The notes beneath the pieces are model-generated. The model saw only the letters and a program-made list of their open reading frames with translations. It searched no databases and was not told the DNA's origin. Both the position numbers and the translations under genes were made by a program. Positions 57,896 through 64,000 of a stretch of DNA of 64,000 bases are shown here, in pieces. Within the stretch, counting starts at the first letter, position 1; every line of letters starts with the position of its first letter. Origin of the DNA: Gnetum montanum (lineage: Eukaryota > Streptophyta > Gnetopsida > Gnetales > Gnetaceae); the NCBI GenBank assembly GCA_015680685.1, contig MNCI01021391.1:300416-364415 (forward strand). Reading direction: 5' to 3'.

Positions 57896-58740
57896 TGATG
57901 AGAGCAGTTACTCTAGTAGTTATTCTAATTATTAGAGTGGTTTCTCTCATTATTAGAGTAGTTGCTCCCAAGCCTATAAATACAATGCCCACATGCAAAA
58001 TTGGGAGAAAAAGTCTTATAGCAGTCAAGTAGCAAAACTCTTGTAATCTGTTTTAAGGTTAGAATATTTTCCAAGTGCCCGCAGTAGGATGTTAAGTGTC
58101 GATAGATCTTTATTCGAGCATTGTGTACCTGAGCACACCTTGTGTATAGCAATAAAGATGAGCTCTTTGATTCATCCTTATAGCACTTGAGATTTGTTTT
58201 CTTACACATTTCTTTTATTTTATTTTCTTATACATTTATTTCATTTTATTCACTTTATATTTTTGTTATTAGCATAGTAATTCATTTTGATGAATTAAGA
58301 AAATCGTTAAATTACACTCAGTACGATCACTTTGAATATGTGTGGAATGCTTGGTAACCCAGTTAACGATTAGCGTTTGGTAATCCTAGTAGCGTTGCAC
58401 TGGTTCAGGATGTGTACGACAAGTGAAAATGGATACTGGTGTTAGGATTAGTTAGATCCTAGTTAATCAGTAGTTAAGTTAAATTAGTCACTTAGTTATC
58501 TCTCTCTCCTCCCTTACTAGCAACAAGACATAAAAACATAAAAGCTATAAAAATCATATGCCTCAAGCTTACTTAACCATACAATTGTGAGATACCAGTA
58601 AGCTTGAGAAGACAATGATCAACCAACCCGTCCTTGCTCCAAAAAGGCGCACAGGCACTTAGTCCTTGGAATTTGATCAGATCGTGTGTGAAATGCTCGT
58701 ATTCGTATGGTTGAGCATAGGGGTACCTCGCCACTCATCA
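57896..58740 (+). mobile_element. 5' LTR of element C4
   Basis: It starts TGATGAGAGCAGTTACTC and ends CGCCACTCATCA, with TATAAATA at 57975-57982. Its U3 lacks GATATC and instead repeats AGAGTRGTTNCTC-like palindromic words. It is followed by a primer-binding site. Confidence 0.88.
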
Positions 58741-58864
58741 TTGGCACCATTGCTAAGGACTTAGTTGTTTGTGTGCTAACTAGAACATAGGAAATCATTC
58801 ACATCATTGGAACGAACCCTTAGGGTTAGTTGAGAAAATAATAAACAAGAATACATTGCACACT
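58741..58864 (+). other. PBS and short leader of C4
   Basis: TTGGCACCATTGCTAAGGAC is the primer-binding site. The next ~100 bp match the C2 leader up to ACATTGCACAC, where a minus-oriented LTR begins. Confidence 0.75.
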
Positions 58865-59597
58865 TGATGAGTGGCGAGGTACCCCTACACTCAACCATAC
58901 GAATACGAGCGTTACATGCACGATCCGGTTGAATTTCGCAGACTAAGTGCCTACATGCCTTATAGAACACTTAAGATTAATCGTTCGTTGTCTTCCCAGA
59001 CTTACTTGTATTTGTCACGGTTGTATGGTTAAGTAAGTCTGAGGTATGTGATTTTTATATCTTTTCTGTTTTATTGCCTATGCTAATGAGGTAAAGGGTG
59101 AAGAGACTAATTAACTAAATTTAACTAACTAACTAAGCCTTAATTAACCTAGCATCATCATCCGTTCCCACTTGCCGTTCATACCCTGAACCAATGCAAC
59201 CTTCTGGGATTACCAAACGCTAGTCGTTACTGGGATTACCAAGCATAACGCACATGCTCGAAGCGGTCGTATTAAATGCACTTAACTATAGGAGAAGGGT
59301 TGAGAAAGATTTAATTAACTAATAAAGCATTGAAACGATAAATGATAAATAACAATAATTAAAGTCCTAATTAGCTTAGTCCATGCACTGCAAGGTTTAT
59401 CCAAAAGTTTGTCTTTATTTCTGTACACAAACTTGTGTTCAGGTACAATATTTGCTCAAATAAAGATCCGTTCACTTTCGAGCTCCTACTGCAAGCACAT
59501 GGAAATTATTTTATCTCTGGAGAGGCAAAATTGCCAAAGTTTCACTAAAGTCTAGATCTAGATGGAGAAACAAGGAAGAGTTGCCTCTTATTTATAC
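58865..59597 (-). mobile_element. Truncated C-family LTR in C4 leader
   Basis: The plus strand starts TGATGAGTGGCGAGG, the 3' end of a minus-oriented LTR. The alignment runs to the TATA box (TTATTTATA, about 59587-59595) and stops there: U3 is missing. Confidence 0.8.
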
Positions 59598-59619
59598 ACT
59601 TGGTAGTGCACCGTTAGTT

Positions 59620-59796
59620 CCATTCAGTCAAGAATCCCATACCTTCCCAATATTTTGTAAGGAACTCAAGGATGAGTTTTTATTCAGTCACGGGGGTATG
59701 ATGGGATGCGATATCGCATGTGCCGCGATATCACGTCAGCCACGATATCACATCCCCTGCGATATCACGTACGTGATATTGCAGAGGGCTACGCAA
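59620..59796 (+). mobile_element. 3' end and truncated LTR of a C-family element
   Basis: CCCATACCTTCCCAATATTTTG, then CACGGGGGTA (polypurine tract), then LTR start TGATGGGATGCGATATCGC at 59699. Four GATATC palindromes follow, and the LTR ends before its TATA box, where LRR homology begins at about 59797. Confidence 0.75.
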
Positions 59797-60690
59797 TATC
59801 CTCCTTTTGGAACTTTCCCATCTAGATCATTGAACGAAATATTGAGAGTTTGAAGCATTTACAGTTTCTTAGGTTCAAAGGGTATGGGACTAGAAATATT
59901 GTTGTGGGAAAGGTCCATGGACACTAGGTATCCCAGCTGGCTCAGAGACCCTAGAATGGATACTTGAAACTCATTAAAAGAGAAATTCAGATATTGCAGG
60001 TTTTTGAAACCTTCAAGACAAGCCGAAACTGTGCCGTTGATTCTTTGCTAAAACATCTATTGCTAGCGCATGAATCATGTGACCAATTTCTGTTGGCAAT
60101 CTCCCATGCAAAGCATTGCATGACAAATTACAGTAGAATTGAATGTTGTATAGATTTGCCACCTCCGATGGGATGGAGCCTTCAAACTTATTTGAAGAAA
60201 GGTCTAGAAGCTCTAATATGTAACATTCTCCTAAGTTTTAAAGAATGGTACCTAACAAATTATTATGATCCAAGACTAAATATCTTAGATTTTTTAGGTT
60301 ACCATTTGCATAATTCTGCCTAACAAGTAGTTATTGGGTATTGAAAGCTCAGATAGAGCAGAGCTAAGCCACCCAATTTCAGCTGGTATTCTACCTTCCA
60401 ACTACTTGTTTCCTAAAGAATTTTTTTGAATTTTCTTGAATTCTATCACCAATCCAAAAATCCCTGCTGTGAACTTTTGCTAATCAAATCAAGTTCTATT
60501 AAGTTTTCCAGCCTTGATAAGGCATCCCAAGGAATTGACCCATAAATATGATTCCCATTCAACGTTAGTGAAGTCAAGTTTCATGGGAACACTCTAGGTA
60601 ATATTCCAATAAGCTTGTTGAAGGATAAATCTACAGACACTAAATGAGCTTGTACAAGAGTAATCTTCAGTAATTCATAAATTCTTCGAT
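59797..60690 (-). pseudogene. LRR receptor-kinase pseudogene fragment 2
   Basis: The minus strand aligns with the last third of the LRR domain of the gene at 53228, through GYLVSMDLSHNNIS to just before the N-terminal side of the membrane segment. It needs several frames. It lacks signal peptide, early LRRs, transmembrane and kinase parts, and is cut by a C-family LTR at 59797. Confidence 0.82.
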
Positions 60691-61639
60691 TCAACATCTA
60701 TTAATTTAAGAAACTAAGCATACTCTAAATAACAAGTTTGGCTTTCTAACATTGAATGAACTTACAAGTTGAATTGGAAGTTGTGTGCATGACTAATAAT
60801 TGAATTGGTGATATCATAATTAGAGTTATTTTAATAACTAAAGGTAATTGGAAAACAAGGATCCTTGATAAGATGATTGCATTTTGCTTATCACTTACTC
60901 TTATCTAGAGTCATTAACTAATTATTATAGCCAAACTGCTTATTTGAGAAACACAAATAGGAGTCCATCACTAAGAATTCAAATAGGCATATAGCTTAAA
61001 ATTCCTTATCAAGAGTGAATATACTAACTATGCAATATAAATAGCATTGAGGATGAAAACCACATGTTTTTTTTTAAACAATGTTCTGTAATGTAAGCAT
61101 ATTATATATAATTAGGGTATTACAACAATACTCATAGCACTTACATTTCTACTATCTAGTAGATCCAAAGGGTTTATAAATGTAATAAAATTTCAGTTTT
61201 TAATTTTCTAGTCTTCATATAGACATATTGGTAATATGTTGAAGTGTTGCATCCAAACAACTTTAACAAAGTTCAAATTAGGAATTGTTTTTCTAATGTT
61301 GATTTATAGTTATTTAGCTTGTATGATTAATTTGTGTCCTAATCACTATACTACACCCCTAAGCCAAGATAAATGCATATTGTAATAGTGAACATTATGA
61401 AAAAAAGAATTAAGCAAACTATAAAAATAACTTAACCAAGTTTCATATTCATCTCTGATGTGGAAACCCTTGCTAAGGTATCCTCCAAAAACAACTCCCA
61501 ATATTAGCACTCAAATGTTGTGGAAAGTGGATAAGGGCTTCCACATTAGGGATAGATATAGATAAAGAAGAAAATCCAATGATAAACATGTTAGATGGTA
61601 AAATAAGGAAAATCAACATTGCCTACCTCTAAAAAAGAA
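60691..61639. other. AT-rich intergenic DNA
   Basis: No gene, LTR end or array was recognised. Confidence 0.4.
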
Positions 61640-62130
61640 GATGAAGAAAGGAAAAAGCTTGAGATTTCGACAAAGGCTACAAACTTTTCTACCTAGAAAA
61701 AGAAAATCAATGCAAGGAAGAGGCATCATCTTTGATCAATTTGTTAAAGATAAGATGGTACAAGTATACCACCATAGCGATAGTATTATGGATATAAAAA
61801 TTATATTTGGCAATAAGATCATCAACATTATCAATGTAAATGCTCCAAAATTTGACCTAACAAATTCGATCAAGCAAAGTTTTTGAGATTGAATGGATTT
61901 TTTGATTTAAGGAACTTTCAAACAAAAAAGCATATTTATTGGGAGGGATTTAATGGTTATGTTGGATCTATGAAGATTATATATGATAAGATTCACGAAG
62001 GACACGAACTTGGAAAGTGAGATGAGATGGAATATTTGCTACTACAAGTTGTAAGTGCCTACAACTTTGGCTATTGAAATGGTGGTATCTTAAATGTTCT
62101 AAATTTTCTACATGTACTTGCACCTTGAAT
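61640..62130 (+). pseudogene. LINE endonuclease (EEP) fragment
   Basis: The plus-strand reading IINIINVNAPKFDLTNSIKQ, then after a stop FIGRDLMVMLDL (the GDLN/GDFN block with N changed) and a DEMEYLLLQVVSAYNFGY-like part, follows the order of the RTE/L1 apurinic endonuclease domain. Stops and frameshifts are present. Confidence 0.6.
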
Positions 62131-62179
62131 CAATGTATACAATGCATGGAACTCATTTATTTTAACTACTCTATGTTAA

Positions 62180-62640
62180 TTTTCAAGGAAAGATCTTTGA
62201 TGTCCAATTTCATATCTATTATACTCAACTAGGCTCTTCCCATAATAATTGAAAATTCTTCCCTGTTACCTCCTATGTGAATCACCAAGGAATCTATACG
62301 ATAAGACCGCCCACTTATAGTGAACAAAACATCATCAACCTATCTTAGTGGTATAATAACAACCTTATCTATAATCACTAACTTGATATTGCTCTTCTTC
62401 AGTGTGGGTAGGTCATAGGCTTTGTACATTTCCTATAAAATGATGTTTAACGTTGAACCTAAGTTTAGTAGAGCTTTGCATAGTGGATTTCCTGCTAAGA
62501 TTGGTTATCTTTTATAGAAGAATGTCAACTTTGATTTGGACTCTACATGAGTAAGGACTACTATTTTAATAGTGCTGTTAGCATTTGTTTGTCCTATTGG
62601 ATGAATTTGTTAATCACATGGAGGCATTTGCATGTTGTTA
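62180..62640 (-). pseudogene. C-like gypsy protease fragment
   Basis: The minus strand reads GNPLCKALLNLGSTLNIIL, aligned with NDPCKALLDSGSGVNLIS of C2, followed by LPTLKKSNIKL (C2: LPPLKKSNIHL) and IIMGRA. The catalytic Asp is Asn here, so it could not be active. Confidence 0.7.
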
Positions 62641-63725
62641 CCCTTTGTTGCTCTCTTACTTAGATGAAGTGATGGGTTCACTAGGATAATCCATAAGGCT
62701 TGAAAGTCATAGTGAAAAAAGGGCATTTCCTGTGTTAATGTTTAAAACTACTAGCACCATTATCCATATGTATGTATGCTACAGGTGGCAATTTTTATGA
62801 TTTCATACAAACATTTGTTGCAAATTAGTCAACTATCATTTTACATTATTCCTACCACCTTTTACATTTCCACCTACAATTACCTACTTTCTCTGACTTT
62901 GTTTCTCCAAGGACTTATGAAAGCAAAGAAGAAAACTGGAAACTGAATGATTTCAATTCAGAGAATTGGAAATTGAATGAAAAATTGATTACCAATGAGT
63001 CACCAACAATTCCGACGTTGGTCTGTTGCAGCATCATTTACGTGGTTTTAAGCTACTATGCTGATATCTGCACGAGACTGCCAGAGAGTCTTAGATGCTT
63101 TATTCCGAAATCTACAGAATCCTATCAATGAAGAAAAATTTCTGCATATTTTAGTGGATAATGTGCTGCGGAAAATTCCAACAGTTATGTGCATTTTCTA
63201 GACAAAAAATTTTACGAAACTTTGAGACCCAAATCCATATTGATAGTGAATAGCGGGTTGAAGAAGGTATCAAGTGATCATCAACCTACATAATAGATTT
63301 AACAACATGAGGATCTGACCATAATGTATATGAATCACAGGTAGCACACAAACATCTTTTTTTTCTAACACCATCCAAAAAAAGAAATCAGGTTTTTGTC
63401 TCTTGATGGAATATTCAACAATTGGCGTTAATGCCTTACCGAGCAAATCTGTGGCTAGATCCATGACTATTATGAATGATTTGCAGTCATTAATTTCTTA
63501 TAAATCTCAGCATAACCCCTTGAGATTAAACTTGTGAAAAATGCAAATCACAAGCAACAAAGAAGTTAACGCTTGTATATTATGTAGTTTAAAAACTATA
63601 TCTACAAATAATTAGTACTGCCAAACATTTTACATCCCATACTCTCATTTGGCTTTGAGGGCCATTTCTTACATATTAATAGTTTTTCGCCTTCATTTTA
63701 ATTTTTTTCCCACTTAGTGTTCCAC
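62641..63725. other. Intergenic DNA, possible gene remnant near 63.4 kb
   Basis: Mostly AT-rich. A minus-strand frame at 63464-63270 begins MDLATDLLGKALTPIVEYSI, which has the look of a plant protein N-terminus, but I cannot assign it. Nothing else was recognised. Confidence 0.35.
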
Positions 63726-64000
63726 ATTGTCAAATGTCAGCTCAAATCAGTTGGCCTTGTTAGGAGAAGTGTTTTTTGCTTATACACATTTGGATGCTAG
63801 ACGTGGCAAACTTGGGCTATTTTGTCTAGTGATGAAGACATGTTTGTGTATAGAAAAGTATTGGCTGCTAAAGGCTAACATTTTCTGAACGCACAGCTAA
63901 GTTTTGTATGTGATCTACCTGCATTTCTTTGTTTTAATTCTTAAATACAACCCCAAAGTCTCTATAAAAAGATAACTTAAATTTTCAACAGTTAATCTAC
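63726..64000. repeat. Dispersed repeat, copy 2 (first at 34325)
   Basis: It matches 34325-34600 closely and runs off the window end, so its right boundary is unknown. Confidence 0.8.

Overview
The window reads as nuclear DNA of a seed plant. It is AT-rich, gene-poor and full of nested, decayed LTR retrotransposons of the Ty3/gypsy type. It carries introns with GT-AG ends, a leucine-rich-repeat receptor kinase, fragments of a receptor-like cytoplasmic kinase, and two exons of a plant-type mitochondrial pyruvate carrier (MPC1). A conifer or other large-genome gymnosperm would fit the density of old nested elements, but the sequence does not prove this. No tRNA, rRNA, CRISPR or bacterial-style operon was found.

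Layout. 1-8.0 kb: a minus-strand gypsy element (A1: LTR, primer-binding site, gag, protease) whose protease is split by a solo LTR of its own family (808-2450). 8.0-19.9 kb: a second minus-strand gypsy element (B), split by a complete 8.7 kb element (C1, 9030-17696, target duplication CTTAC). C1 lacks RT and integrase and is itself split by another solo LTR (12160-13732, target duplication CATGG). 19.9-23.4 kb: an LRR-kinase pseudogene fragment fused to a truncated A-family gag, leader and LTR (A2). 23.4-26.7 kb: 3' ends and LTRs of C-like elements. 26.7-36.5 kb: dispersed repeats, a LINE with a 16-bp target duplication, an RLCK pseudogene, a gag fragment, and MPC1 exons 1 and 2. 36.5-46.4 kb: a plus-strand C element (C2) with an internal inverted gag-protease-RT segment, a solo LTR in its RNase H (41387-42932, target duplication GAGTT) and an 897-base run of N. 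46.4-53.2 kb: AT-rich intergenic DNA with LINE debris and small tandem repeats. 53.2-56.5 kb: a nearly full-length FLS2/EFR-type (LRR-XII) receptor kinase with two in-frame stop codons. 56.5-64 kb: paired C-family LTRs, a second LRR-kinase fragment, LINE endonuclease debris, a protease fragment, and a repeat also present at 34.3 kb.

Two things stand out beyond ordinary annotation. First, the LTRs of both gypsy families carry arrays of short palindromes in U3, just upstream of a TATA box: GATATC-centred modules in family C, and CG-rich GCGTATACGC-like or hairpin modules in family A. Number and sequence change from copy to copy, so the promoter part of the LTR seems to turn over as a palindrome array. 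Second, nested insertions with intact target duplications allow the order of events to be read directly: B, then C1 into B, then a solo LTR into C1.

The genes do not form a pathway. The receptor kinase is a plasma-membrane immune-type receptor (probably a recent pseudogene here), MPC1 acts at the inner mitochondrial membrane, and the rest is retroelement sequence.
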